Under the pieces are notes generated by a model, which was given only the letters and a program-made list of their open reading frames with translations, did no database searches and was not told the origin of the DNA. Shown one piece after another: positions 41,587 through 51,525 of a stretch of 64,000 nt of DNA. Source of the DNA: Anthracocystis setariae (lineage: Eukaryota > Basidiomycota > Ustilaginomycetes > Ustilaginales > Ustilaginaceae). A program made the translations under genes and the position numbers. Position 1 is the stretch's first letter. Every line of letters begins with the position of its first letter. The DNA is taken from the NCBI GenBank assembly GCA_928724745.1, contig CAKMXJ010000037.1:558001-622000 (forward strand), written 5' to 3'.

Positions 41587-43992
41587 CTAAGGAAGCTTAG
41601 CCATGGGGGCCAACCAAGCATGTGCGTCCCTAAACTGAGCCACGACATCCTTGGAAATGGCGTTCTCGGCATCGAGCGTTTCGATGGCCGTGACCACCAA
41701 CTGCCAGAATCTGAAGCTCCTACCAAGTTCCGACTTGACATCCTTGACATTCTTAAACGTGTCGTTGAGCATGCCCAATACGCTGTTCTTAGCCTCGATG
41801 ACCTCGAGATCATCGACTTGCGATGGCTGCACGGTTCCATCGTGGAAGGCGAGGAGACCGTCGAGGTAGCACTTGACGACGATGCCCATTCCGGTGTTGA
41901 CGTCGGTCTGGAACGGTAGCGAGAGCGAAATGTCGAGATAATCGTCACGAGCACGACGACCGTCCCCACGAAGCAAAAGCGACATGCTGATCATCTCGAC
42001 CAAGTTCCTCATGGCACGGGTGGTGGACTTGATGAACGAGTTGAATACCAAAAGTTCTCTGCTCAAAGGCGCTGTCCACTGCTCTGGCTTGAAAGTCATC
42101 TGTAGCAACGACACCGTCCTCATGACCAACAACATGTGCCTCTTCTCGACATCGCTTCCAAACGAGGGTCCGCCCGAGTAAGTTCTGCCTCCAAACAGGT
42201 TTGCATGCAATACGCCACCCCTGAGCAGTTCCAACGCCAGGAAGAGAGGCTCTTGTAACTTGTCGTTGAGCTTGCTCTTCTGAAGCGCCAGATAGAGCGC
42301 GCGTGCGTAGGGGGTATGGAGGTGAGCATGGTTGAGGAAGCCGCGGATTTCTAGCATGCGCCAGATGGTGTTGGCGACAATCTCGTCCTTCTTTTCGAGC
42401 GTCGACATGGATCCATCCGGCAGCTTGACGCGTGGAGTCTTTGTGCGGCTTGCGATCTGATCCGATGTGGTTGCTCCGAGGCAGAGTGCGATGTCGATGG
42501 TGGAAGAATTCTGACGACGAAGCTCCTCTTCGATGAATCGGTTGGACACGTTCCATTGGTTTATGCGATTGATGAGTTGCAACGTTGCTGGCGAACCATG
42601 CGGAACGGGGTGATCGACGGTGGGCGCAAAGTAATAGATGCCCGAGATCTTGCGCGAGGACCAAAAGCCGTTGAGAACCGAAGCGGCGAGTGCAACTGCG
42701 ACACAGCGTGGGGATTGTGGGTTTTCCGTGAGCGTTTCGCGGACGTATCTGCGGTAATCTTCGGTCTCACCGTTGTCAAGAGGAGGCGGCTCGACGGCAT
42801 GACCGGAAGTCAAGCTGACAAGCACCTGTGCGGCAACGAGCCCGCGTGAAAGGTGGAGGAAGACTTCGTCTGGCAAGCGGTGCGAGAAAACGTCGTGAAT
42901 GTCGACGGGAACGTCGGCAGCCGTGAGGATTGGGGTGCCACCATTGGCGGGTGCGATGGGAGGGCCGCCTGCGGCCGGGCCCGCACCTTTGGGAGCGATA
43001 TGGGGAGGCGCCGAACCGAGTGCAAGTGGTGGTGGTGGTGGTGTAGCTAGCGGAAGCGGAAGGACACGACCCTCTTCTGCGGAAATAACGAGACAGAATT
43101 TGACGGTGGTTCTGGCTCTGCAGAACTGGTCGATGTAGTTGATCTTTTGCACGGTTGGATGATGCTCGAAGGCAGCTACGAGCGAATAGCCTCCCTTGTA
43201 CTGCTTGACAAGCTCGTTGATTTGGCGCAAGCTGGGAGGTGCGCCTGCATGAGGTGGTGGTGCACCAAAGCTTGAATCCTGGAGAGCTGGGAATGTAGCA
43301 CACAGATCGCTTCCTGCCAAAAGACCAATGTCGAGGAACTGCTCCTCGTTGCATCTGAGTTCGTTGAGAACAGCTTGCTTATTGACGAATTGGAATGTAG
43401 ATTCGGCCAGGTTGATGGAGGTGATGAGCCTCTCGACGCGGTCGAAGAGCAGAATTTCGGAAGCTCCGTAGATCGAGTGGACATAGGATTTGGCATGGCG
43501 TTCCAAGGAAACAAGCTGACCGGAAGCGAGATATGGTGCAATGAGGAACTCGACATGCCTGTGGCGGAAAGCGCGAAGGATGGCGCGGTAAAGATCCGGG
43601 TGATGCACAGAGTTGCTTGCGGAAAGCAGCGAGTGGGCGGCGTCGACATCACCGTTTTCGTAGGCTTCCCAAGCGCGAGATCTTTGCTTTACTTTTGGGT
43701 CCTCGTAGGAGAAGGGACGTGAACGCTTGTTAGGTGGAATGCCGTTGAGGATGAAGACGGGCTTGATGCGAGCTTTTTCGAATGCGCGCAGGTCATTCTC
43801 GATGTGAGAGATGAGAGCGATGGGAGCGCCTCCAAGAGCGGCTACGAGGGGCTCAGAGGTTGAGGGAGAGGAAAGGAGCTGCTTGAGGTAGAAGGATACA
43901 TCGATACCGAGACGGGTGTCCTTGAGTGCGGAGAGCGGGCAGGTCTGGGTGAGACCGCGATCGTGAAGGTAGGCCTGCAGACCGCGAATCAT
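41587..43992 (-). CDS. MKT1: MKT1-like post-transcriptional regulator
   Basis: An 801-residue protein, close to the length of yeast Mkt1. The N-terminus has the XPG/FEN1-like PIN fold arrangement: MIRGLQAYLHDRG, then LGIDVSFYLKQLL, then KPVFILNGIPPNKRSRPF (residues about 90-110), followed by an I-domain-like part with ELRCNEEQFLDIGLLAGSDL. The C-terminal half corresponds to the fungal Mkt1 domain, ending in a helical region. In yeast, Mkt1 binds the ataxin-2 homologue Pbp1 and controls translation of selected mRNAs such as HO and mitochondrial-function messages; nuclease activity is not expected. A Pro/Gly-rich insertion lies near residues 315-350. It is a single exon and divergent from the 5-oxoprolinase-like gene. 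Confidence 0.85.
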   Translation of the reverse strand: MIRGLQAYLHDRGLTQTCPLSALKDTRLGIDVSFYLKQLLSSPSTSEPLVAALGGAPIALISHIENDLRAFEKARIKPVFILNGIPPNKRSRPFSYEDPKVKQRSRAWEAYENGDVDAAHSLLSASNSVHHPDLYRAILRAFRHRHVEFLIAPYLASGQLVSLERHAKSYVHSIYGASEILLFDRVERLITSINLAESTFQFVNKQAVLNELRCNEEQFLDIGLLAGSDLCATFPALQDSSFGAPPPHAGAPPSLRQINELVKQYKGGYSLVAAFEHHPTVQKINYIDQFCRARTTVKFCLVISAEEGRVLPLPLATPPPPPLALGSAPPHIAPKGAGPAAGGPPIAPANGGTPILTAADVPVDIHDVFSHRLPDEVFLHLSRGLVAAQVLVSLTSGHAVEPPPLDNGETEDYRRYVRETLTENPQSPRCVAVALAASVLNGFWSSRKISGIYYFAPTVDHPVPHGSPATLQLINRINQWNVSNRFIEEELRRQNSSTIDIALCLGATTSDQIASRTKTPRVKLPDGSMSTLEKKDEIVANTIWRMLEIRGFLNHAHLHTPYARALYLALQKSKLNDKLQEPLFLALELLRGGVLHANLFGGRTYSGGPSFGSDVEKRHMLLVMRTVSLLQMTFKPEQWTAPLSRELLVFNSFIKSTTRAMRNLVEMISMSLLLRGDGRRARDDYLDISLSLPFQTDVNTGMGIVVKCYLDGLLAFHDGTVQPSQVDDLEVIEAKNSVLGMLNDTFKNVKDVKSELGRSFRFWQLVVTAIETLDAENAISKDVVAQFRDAHAWLAPMAKLP

Positions 43993-44582
43993 GTTGGAAG
44001 GAGGAACGAGAGCCGATCACCTGGACCTGATCCGCGGCAAAAGCTTGGTAGTAGGACAAAGGAGAGAGAGAGTGGGGGGGAAGAGATGGAGAGAAAGCTC
44101 CTCTGAGTTCTGGTGTGTGAGCCTTGGAAAGAAGTAGAGGTGAGCCGAACAAAGAAGTGAAGTTGTTTGGTGGAGAAGAAGGAATGGATGAAAGGCGTCA
44201 AGCATGGAAATCCAAGCTTGCCGCGCACTGCCGAGCAAACCGACTCTGTTCTTACACACTCTCTTGCACTTCCGACCGTGCACACTTGCATGCACACACT
44301 TTGCTTTCCACCATTGCACTCGTGCGGCTCTTGTTTGTCTCCAGACGAGTTTTTTGTTTGCAAAACTGACGCTAACATTCTCAAATTCAATTGCTCATTT
44401 CCGCTGATTAGGTCGGCAATTTTCACGGCCAAATTTAATATTAGACAGCTCGGCGTGCAGCGCATCTCCACCTCCTCGTCTGGTCTGTCCATCATCGCCT
44501 CGACTACACAGACTCTATTCTACCTGTCGATCAACGCAGTGCCTTTTCTTCTTCACTTGTCCGAACACAGCTCCAGGTCGAC
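43993..44582. other. Divergent promoter region
   Basis: A 590-base shared upstream region of the MKT1-like and 5-oxoprolinase-like genes. It contains a GA run near 44060-44070 and no supported gene. Confidence 0.6.
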
Positions 44583-46949
44583 ATGACAAAACGCATTCAG
44601 ATCGCCATCGACCGTGGAGGCACCTTCACCGACTGTCTCGGTCGCATCCCACCTTCGAAGCCGGGTCAGGCGCCCAAGGATATCGTCATCAAGCTTCTTT
44701 CGCATGACCCATCCAATTATAACGATGCACCCACCGAAGGCGTCCGCCGCATCCTCGAACAGGCTTACAATCTCTCGATCCCGCGTGGCCAAAAAATCGA
44801 TACCTCCAACATCGATTTCATCCGCCTCTCGACCACCGTAGCTACCAACGCATTGCTCGAGCGCAAGGGCGAGCGCCACGCCCTCGTCATCACAAAAGGC
44901 TTCAAGGATCTTGTCCAGATCGGCAACCAGTCCAGACCGAGTATCTTCGATCTCGCCATCAAGAAGCCCGAAGTTCTCTACCACGGTGTCCTTGAGGTCG
45001 ACGAGCGAGTCACACTCGTCGGCTATACTTCCGATCCCAACGCCAAGCAGAATGCCATCCAATTCGATCTCGAATCGAGCTCACAAGACTATGGCGCCCA
45101 CGTCACCAAACCATACACCGGTACCGACCAGCCACCGCCAGCCTACGATGCTGACGGTCGCCCCACCGGTCCCCCTGAGATCGTGCGTGGTATCTCGGGC
45201 GAAGCTGTCGCAATCCTCAAGAAACCCGACGAGCAACTGCTTCGCAAGCAACTCCATGCACTCTACCACGAGCACGGCTATCGCTCGCTCGCCGTGGTGC
45301 TCATCCACTCATATACCTATCCCAAGCATGAACAGATCATCAAGAAGATTGCTCTCGAGGTTGGATTCCACACCGTATCGTGTTCGTCGCAGCTCATGCC
45401 CATGATCAAGATGGTTCCCCGTGCCACTTCCGCCACCGCTGACGCTTATCTCACCCCGGTGCTGCAGGCTTACATCGATGGCTTCTTCTCGGGGTTCGCC
45501 GACTCCCTCCGTTCCGGTGAGGCGGGCACCAAGGTCGAATTCATGATGTCCGATGGTGGTCTTGCTTCCGTCGACCACTTCTCGGGTCTCAAGTCGATCA
45601 TCTCAGGGCCGGCCGGAGGCGTTGTCGGCATGGCTCTGACTTCGTATGATGAGCAGGATAGACGTCCCATCATAGGGTTCGATATGGGTGGCACCTCGAC
45701 CGACGTGTCGCGATACGACGGCCAGTACGAACAAGTGTTCGAAACCGTGCTTGATGGCATCACCATTCAGAGTCCTCAGCTCGACGTCAACACGGTCGCT
45801 TCCGGTGGTTCGAGTCGTCTCTTCTTCCGCAACGGCCTCTTTGCCGTCGGTCCAGAGTCGGCCTCCGCCCATCCTGGTCCCACCTGTTATCGCAAAGGTG
45901 GTCCGCTCGCCATCACCGATGCAAATCTCGTCACGGGTCGTCTCGCCGTCGAGATGTTCCCCAAGATTTTCGGCCCCAATGAAGACCAAGGGTTGGATCA
46001 GGAAGGCTCCCAGAAGGCGTTTGAGGAGCTTACTGCGCAGATCAATGCTTCTTCCAACAAGGAACGCTCGCTGACCGTGGACGAAGTCGCGCAGGGTTTC
46101 ATCCGCGTAGCTAACGAGATCATGTGTCGGCCCATCCGTGCGCTGACAGAGGCGCGCGGATATAGTGCGTCGAAGCACATTCTGGCGAGTTTCGGTGGCG
46201 CGGGCGGTCAACATGCTTGTTCGATCGCTCGGTCGTTGGGGATCAAGACGGTGATCATTCACAAGTATTCTTCGATTCTCAGTGCTTATGGTATGTCACT
46301 TGCCGATAGAGTGTTCGAGCATCAGGAACCTTCGTCCGAGACGTGGGAAGGCGCCGAAGGTGCAGCTCGTAAGCGCATTGAGAAACGCGTCGATCAGTTG
46401 CAAGATAAGGTCAGGAAAGAACTCGAGGCTCAAGGATTCCAATCGGACCGAATCCAACTTCAGACTTTGCTCAACTTGAGATACGAGGGAACCGATACTG
46501 CGCTGATGACGCTTCAACCTGAGGGCGGAGCTTGGGACTTTGAACGCGTGTTTGTCGAAAAGTACCAGCAGGAATTCGGCTTTGCTCTCGAGGACAAGAA
46601 CATCATCGTCGACGATATCCGTGTTCGTGGGATCGGCAAATCCTTCGACTCACTCGGAGAAACCGTCCTCGCAGAATACCGCAGACTCTTCCCCCCCAAC
46701 AAAAGTAATCCCCCAACAGACTCGTCCACCACCGACAAACTCGCAACAAGAAACGTCTACTTCGACTCCCAAGGCCGTCTCGAAACTCCGGTAATCCCAA
46801 TCTCAAACCTCCCCATAGGCTCAACCCTAAACGGCCCCGCAATCCTCGTAGACCAAACCCAAACCATCCTCCTCGAACCATCCTCCACAGCCTCCCTCAC
46901 CTCCCAAGCAGTTCTCATCCACATCCTCTACCCGCACTCAACATCTTAA
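44583..46949 (+). CDS. 5-oxoprolinase/hydantoinase A-like protein without HyuB half
   Basis: A 788-residue protein that matches the N-terminal (HyuA) half of eukaryotic 5-oxoprolinase (OXP1/OPLAH). Visible marks are DRGGTFTD (residues 10-17), LSTTVATNALLERKG (about 83-97), ISGPAGGVVGMA (about 340-351) and the ATP-binding-like DMGGTSTD (about 366-373). The full enzyme is about 1280 residues and hydrolyses 5-oxoproline to glutamate with ATP in the gamma-glutamyl cycle. This frame stops close to where the linker to the HyuB half would start, and no HyuB sequence follows before the opposing kinase gene. The last 290 bases have unusual composition, C-rich and G-poor. It may be a truncated gene, a HyuA-only relative working with a separate HyuB, or a gene with altered activity. 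Confidence 0.8.
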   Translation: MTKRIQIAIDRGGTFTDCLGRIPPSKPGQAPKDIVIKLLSHDPSNYNDAPTEGVRRILEQAYNLSIPRGQKIDTSNIDFIRLSTTVATNALLERKGERHALVITKGFKDLVQIGNQSRPSIFDLAIKKPEVLYHGVLEVDERVTLVGYTSDPNAKQNAIQFDLESSSQDYGAHVTKPYTGTDQPPPAYDADGRPTGPPEIVRGISGEAVAILKKPDEQLLRKQLHALYHEHGYRSLAVVLIHSYTYPKHEQIIKKIALEVGFHTVSCSSQLMPMIKMVPRATSATADAYLTPVLQAYIDGFFSGFADSLRSGEAGTKVEFMMSDGGLASVDHFSGLKSIISGPAGGVVGMALTSYDEQDRRPIIGFDMGGTSTDVSRYDGQYEQVFETVLDGITIQSPQLDVNTVASGGSSRLFFRNGLFAVGPESASAHPGPTCYRKGGPLAITDANLVTGRLAVEMFPKIFGPNEDQGLDQEGSQKAFEELTAQINASSNKERSLTVDEVAQGFIRVANEIMCRPIRALTEARGYSASKHILASFGGAGGQHACSIARSLGIKTVIIHKYSSILSAYGMSLADRVFEHQEPSSETWEGAEGAARKRIEKRVDQLQDKVRKELEAQGFQSDRIQLQTLLNLRYEGTDTALMTLQPEGGAWDFERVFVEKYQQEFGFALEDKNIIVDDIRVRGIGKSFDSLGETVLAEYRRLFPPNKSNPPTDSSTTDKLATRNVYFDSQGRLETPVIPISNLPIGSTLNGPAILVDQTQTILLEPSSTASLTSQAVLIHILYPHSTS

Positions 46950-47184
46950 CTTGTTCCCCCCCCCAGCAGCAAAAAAAGCAAGTTGGATTCCAAACAAACA
47001 CGCATCGGAAGCGGGGCAATTGAAATGCAAAGTTGTATGAACCATGAATGGAGGATCGGTGTGCGATACGATGCTGGATATCCCGATGCGAGTGTGTGTG
47101 ATTGTAAATGATATGCAGATGAGTGCGATTTCCTACGTGAATGGAATGGATGAGATCTTACTGTAGGCACTTGTGGCTGACGCT

Positions 47185-50100
47185 TCAGTCTTCAAGCCGT
47201 GCCTTGAGCCGCGCAAGCCGCTGCTCGAGTCCCAGCAACGATCCTTGCAAAGCATTATGGCGATGGTTGAGTCCCGTCATCAGGCTCACATCGGCTTTGC
47301 CCGACAAATCTTCTTCTTGGGCGGCCTCCACCGTGACGTTCAGCGCCGCCTTCGCTGTTGACGCGGCTGACAAGGCTGAGGAATGGCGCAACCCGAAGGA
47401 TCTTGGCAACGTCTCGCCCATCTTTCGGCCCAGTCTCGACGTCGTGTATTTGTTCTCCTGGCCTTCGGTCGCCGCAGAGCCGCTCTTCCTGCTGCGGTGT
47501 CTTGTTTCGCTGCCAGCTGGCTCCTCATTCTCCTCCTCGCACAGTGTCGATGAAGCAATTCGGCTTCGAAAGCGACCAAAACCGCGACCAGGCTTTGCTG
47601 CGCCGTCCTGGCTGGCAGGACGATCTATGGTGACGCGCTCCCTCTCTTTCAGCGAAAGCACGCTGGAGAAGCGCCGAATGGTTCGTCCGGGCAGACTGCC
47701 TCCTGGAACCATCGATCGCACGCGACTCTCCACATGACCGAGAATAAAGTCATCCACACCATCTCCGTTCAGCGGTGCAGAAGCGCTAGCGGTTCCAGCA
47801 TGCGACGAAGGATTCTCGGCATCAGCCTTGGCGCGATCGCTGAGCGACAGCATACTGGTGGCTCTTCCCATGCCCTTAGCTTTGCGGTACTGCGAGAGCA
47901 TCTCGCCGCTATCCTTCCGCCGCAATGTCTTTCCATTTCGTCCTGTTTCGCGAGATGGCCCAAGCGGATCACTATGGCCATCCGAACTTCCGGGGCCATC
48001 TCTGGAGTCCCGCCATGGTGGAATGGCGCCGAGCACCGGCACATACGCCATAGGAGCAAACGTGACTGAATTTTTGCCCATGCTCGACGACAAAGCCTCC
48101 ATGCTGACGTCTGAAGACGCTTTGTCGGATCGTTGAATGGCTACCGATCGTTTGTGAGCTGGAACCGAAGCAAAGTCTGTGCCGTGCTCGTATGAAATAT
48201 CGCGGGAGCTAGGACACGATCGAACCGATTGATCGCTCAGTAGCAGAGGAGATGAGCTTCGAGCTCCAGCGGCCTCCAAGACAGCAGCGACAGACGGAGC
48301 AGATGCAAAACTTTCGGTCAAGGGCGGGCTCTGAGCCCTCTTTGGCTTGGTGGGCGTCCCTCGTTCCTGTGCTCTGATGAGCAGCTGACGAGCACTCTTC
48401 TTATGTCTAAGCCTGCGCCGAGCGGCCAGTGAGTCATCCGAGCCGTCCGAGTCGTACATGTCGATGTCGAGCGCATATGGAGCAGAAGCAAAGGCACCGT
48501 ATCGTGGCGACTCGGGTGGCGACCTTCCGGGTGATTCTGGAGCGACTACCGTCACCGTCGCGCGTGGTGCAATCGATGTCCCTTTCGACCTTTGGTAGTG
48601 CAACGTACTCGAGGGTTGCGAGGGAATTAGGTCCTTGGTGGCTACATCATCGCCTGCGGTTTGCGTTTGCTCCACAGCTTGGCGTGGCGCGGCTAGAGCC
48701 TTCAAGGCCGTTCGCGATGATCTGCGTGAGTCGTGAACATACGCAGTACTTTGCAGCTGAGGCTGGCGCGAGAGTTGTGTGGAGATCGGCTTTGATGCCG
48801 ACAGCTGCGGATCTGTCGAAGAACGCGGCATGCCTGCTGGACGTGCAGCCGGGGTTGGTGGCACGAATGCCGGAGGTTGCTTCTTTCGTACGCTCTTTTG
48901 AACAGCCATCATCATCTCATCCCAAGCTTCGCGCTCCGACATCTCACGAACGGCATTACTACCACCTGACTGCCTGCTGTCTGAACCAACGCTACCACCT
49001 CCCGGCGTGGCCGAACGTGCTCTGTCGAGGTCACGTCGATTGAGTACAGATTTCCTGCTAGCGGTGAACTTAGACGTGCGCGCAGCCGATGCCATCGGGA
49101 AGGGATACGGAGAAGCTGGGACGGCAGGCGTTTGAGCAGCCAGACCATCCTCCGGGATGGGAGCTCCTTGTCCTTGTAGTTGGCGGAAGCGATCGTGGAT
49201 GGCCATGTAGGACGGTTTTCGAGCTGGAGTGACAAAGGTATGCTGCTGGGAGGGAGGCATCGCCTGCGACCTGGTGGCCATGGTGCTACGGAACCCGCCC
49301 ACAGCTTCGATCGAGCTAGCTGCGACAGGTACGGGTCCGGTAGGGCTGGGAGCGAACGACGGGGGAGTAGGAAGCATGCTATGCGTCTGCGATGACTGTT
49401 CGCTGCTACGGTGAAACGGTGTGGATGTGACCGGTGTGCTGGCAGGCCAGCCGCTTGGTGACACCTCCAACTCACAAACAACATTCTCCAAGCTCGCAGC
49501 TGTCGACAGCTGTCCAGGTGAGACGTCGCCTTGGGATGCAGATGGGAACGCGTCTCGGTGAGGAAGGTAGCTGAAGCCGACGAAGGTGGCATCACAGTCA
49601 GACCATCGCGGCGCAGTACGAGCCATGTTTGGAGAAGCAACACAACCGTTGGAGATACTGGTATCTCGCAGCGTTGTAGACGGGGATGATGCTCCGGTGA
49701 AGACGGCTGGAGAGGAAGAAGATCTGGGCAGGCTCGGCATTGTGGTGTCGGGTGCGTTAGTGGCCGCAGTGTCGTGTGCTCGTGTTCGATCTTCCTCATC
49801 GTCCAACGGAGCGTCAACAGCAGGACTCGGACCTTGCTGGACGCTTCCCTCACCATTCAACCAGCTCTGCTGCTGATGATATGAGTTCGAGCCAATCTCG
49901 CGTGAATCGTTGAAAGCTGGGAAATTGTCCGGGTTACCGCTGTACAGCGCTGAGAAGGACGGCAAAGTGGAAACTACTGATAGCGAGTAGTCCTGAAGAT
50001 GGGCGGCCAAGGTTTTGCCATTCTGATGGCGGCTACTGGCGTCTGCTGGTGCATCTGGAGACTGAGAGTCTGCCACGCTGGCATTTGGACGGAATGGGGC

Positions 50101-51525
50101 CTCCATTGGCCATTGCTCGGACCAGTCAATCCCATCAGTTTGGTAGAAGCTGTGCTGCCGGATCTCTTGGCTAGAACCTCGACCAAGACGATGGTCGGCG
50201 TCCGTCAAGAAGCACTGGATGAGATTTCGGAGTGGAACAGAGCAAGCCACGGATGGGTCGAATCGCAGCGATGATCTATGGTCTTTGATCTTTTCGTACG
50301 TCTCCTCCATCTTGCTGGCGAAGAAAGGAAGAACACCGAATCTCATCTCGTAGAGCATGACACCGAAGCTCCACCAATCGATCTCAGGTCCGTATGGACC
50401 GGGCGATCTCGCAGGCTGTGTGCCAGAGTGTTGGGATGAAGGTAGCTGACTTTGGCGTTTGGAGCCCAGGATGTCATCGAGGCTGGACGTATCAAGTTGT
50501 TGCTGTTGTTCGAGGACGCGTCTCTCTTCTGCTTCGAGAACTTCTGGCGAAAGGTAGTCGCACGTGCCCGTGGGCTGAGAGCAGTAGAAGGCCCATACCT
50601 TTCGCAAGGTTTTGGTGGTGGGATGACGAGCTGCCCTGTTCAAGCCGAGCACCTCTGAGCTCTTGAATTCGCTGAAGGGAGCAGCGCTGGAGAAATCGCA
50701 GAGCTTGAGATGGCCGCTGCGATCTAGCAGAAAGTTGCCCGGCTTTATATCTCTGTGAGCGAAGCCCTGACCGTGAACCCAGGCGATGGCTTGCACCATA
50801 TCGATGCTGTAGCGCAGGATCCAGTCCTCAGTGAGTAAGCCTGTCGACGCACGTCCAGGATACGCTGCATCGCAGTTGCTGGCAGCCAAGAGAAGCTCGC
50901 TAAAATCACCGCTGGACACATACTCCATCAGTACGTGAACAGAATTCTGAGTCTGGAATGCAGCTAGTAGTTGCGGCGTTAGCAGCTGGTGGCCTTGATC
51001 AGATATCGATACGGCTGCTGCTGAATGTGAACGACGTTGCAGCAGCTTGGTCTCGTTGATGGGGGTCTGGATAGCAGCATTGCGTCGAGCGAAGCCCTTG
51101 ACGAGCGATTTGAGCACGTAGATACGCCCATCCAGTCGACTCTTGACCACCTCTACAAGGCTGCCGGCGCTTTTCTGTAAAACCTTGACAGACTTGAAGT
51201 CGTGCACCTGCAAGCTGGCCGTCCTAAGGGACGCAAGCGAAGACAGCGCCGCCGATCTGAACGGGTTGGGATCCTTTGTTGGTGGAACTGCATCGGCCGA
51301 CCAGGCTATGACCAAGCTGATATCGAGAAGCTTGCCGAGTGCGAGGGGAGTTGGCTCCGAATCGCTGGCGCTTTTGCCTTGATCTTCGGCGGCTAGAGTG
51401 AGTAGAGGTTGTGCGGGTTTGAAGCTGATCTGAAAGTCACGGAGAGCAGCGCAGACGCTCTTGGTTTGGAGTGTATCTCGTATGAGATCATGTCTTTGCT
51501 GCCAGGACGGCGAGTCGGATGTCAT
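47185..51525 (-). CDS. AGC kinase, DMPK/MRCK-like, with DFS in place of DFG
   Basis: A 1446-residue protein with a Ser/Thr kinase domain at about residues 115-460. The lysine motif YVLK, catalytic loop HRDIKPGN (about 257-264), activation segment, GTCDYLSPEVL, and GPEIDWWSFGVMLYEM are all present and closest to the DMPK/MRCK/citron group, including the C-lobe pattern ETYEKIKDH and GIDWSEQW. Two oddities are visible: the metal-binding DFG is DFS (about 276-278), and about 45 Gln/Ser-rich residues are inserted between the APE-equivalent and the F-helix. The 950-residue C-terminal part is disordered and Ser-rich, ending in a short coiled-coil-like helix (LEQRLARLKARLE). CNH, PH and long coiled-coil regions of animal relatives are not seen. 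The frame is open 42 codons upstream, but MTSDSPSW at 51525 is the preferred start. Confidence 0.82.
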   Translation of the reverse strand: MTSDSPSWQQRHDLIRDTLQTKSVCAALRDFQISFKPAQPLLTLAAEDQGKSASDSEPTPLALGKLLDISLVIAWSADAVPPTKDPNPFRSAALSSLASLRTASLQVHDFKSVKVLQKSAGSLVEVVKSRLDGRIYVLKSLVKGFARRNAAIQTPINETKLLQRRSHSAAAVSISDQGHQLLTPQLLAAFQTQNSVHVLMEYVSSGDFSELLLAASNCDAAYPGRASTGLLTEDWILRYSIDMVQAIAWVHGQGFAHRDIKPGNFLLDRSGHLKLCDFSSAAPFSEFKSSEVLGLNRAARHPTTKTLRKVWAFYCSQPTGTCDYLSPEVLEAEERRVLEQQQQLDTSSLDDILGSKRQSQLPSSQHSGTQPARSPGPYGPEIDWWSFGVMLYEMRFGVLPFFASKMEETYEKIKDHRSSLRFDPSVACSVPLRNLIQCFLTDADHRLGRGSSQEIRQHSFYQTDGIDWSEQWPMEAPFRPNASVADSQSPDAPADASSRHQNGKTLAAHLQDYSLSVVSTLPSFSALYSGNPDNFPAFNDSREIGSNSYHQQQSWLNGEGSVQQGPSPAVDAPLDDEEDRTRAHDTAATNAPDTTMPSLPRSSSSPAVFTGASSPSTTLRDTSISNGCVASPNMARTAPRWSDCDATFVGFSYLPHRDAFPSASQGDVSPGQLSTAASLENVVCELEVSPSGWPASTPVTSTPFHRSSEQSSQTHSMLPTPPSFAPSPTGPVPVAASSIEAVGGFRSTMATRSQAMPPSQQHTFVTPARKPSYMAIHDRFRQLQGQGAPIPEDGLAAQTPAVPASPYPFPMASAARTSKFTASRKSVLNRRDLDRARSATPGGGSVGSDSRQSGGSNAVREMSEREAWDEMMMAVQKSVRKKQPPAFVPPTPAARPAGMPRSSTDPQLSASKPISTQLSRQPQLQSTAYVHDSRRSSRTALKALAAPRQAVEQTQTAGDDVATKDLIPSQPSSTLHYQRSKGTSIAPRATVTVVAPESPGRSPPESPRYGAFASAPYALDIDMYDSDGSDDSLAARRRLRHKKSARQLLIRAQERGTPTKPKRAQSPPLTESFASAPSVAAVLEAAGARSSSPLLLSDQSVRSCPSSRDISYEHGTDFASVPAHKRSVAIQRSDKASSDVSMEALSSSMGKNSVTFAPMAYVPVLGAIPPWRDSRDGPGSSDGHSDPLGPSRETGRNGKTLRRKDSGEMLSQYRKAKGMGRATSMLSLSDRAKADAENPSSHAGTASASAPLNGDGVDDFILGHVESRVRSMVPGGSLPGRTIRRFSSVLSLKERERVTIDRPASQDGAAKPGRGFGRFRSRIASSTLCEEENEEPAGSETRHRSRKSGSAATEGQENKYTTSRLGRKMGETLPRSFGLRHSSALSAASTAKAALNVTVEAAQEEDLSGKADVSLMTGLNHRHNALQGSLLGLEQRLARLKARLED

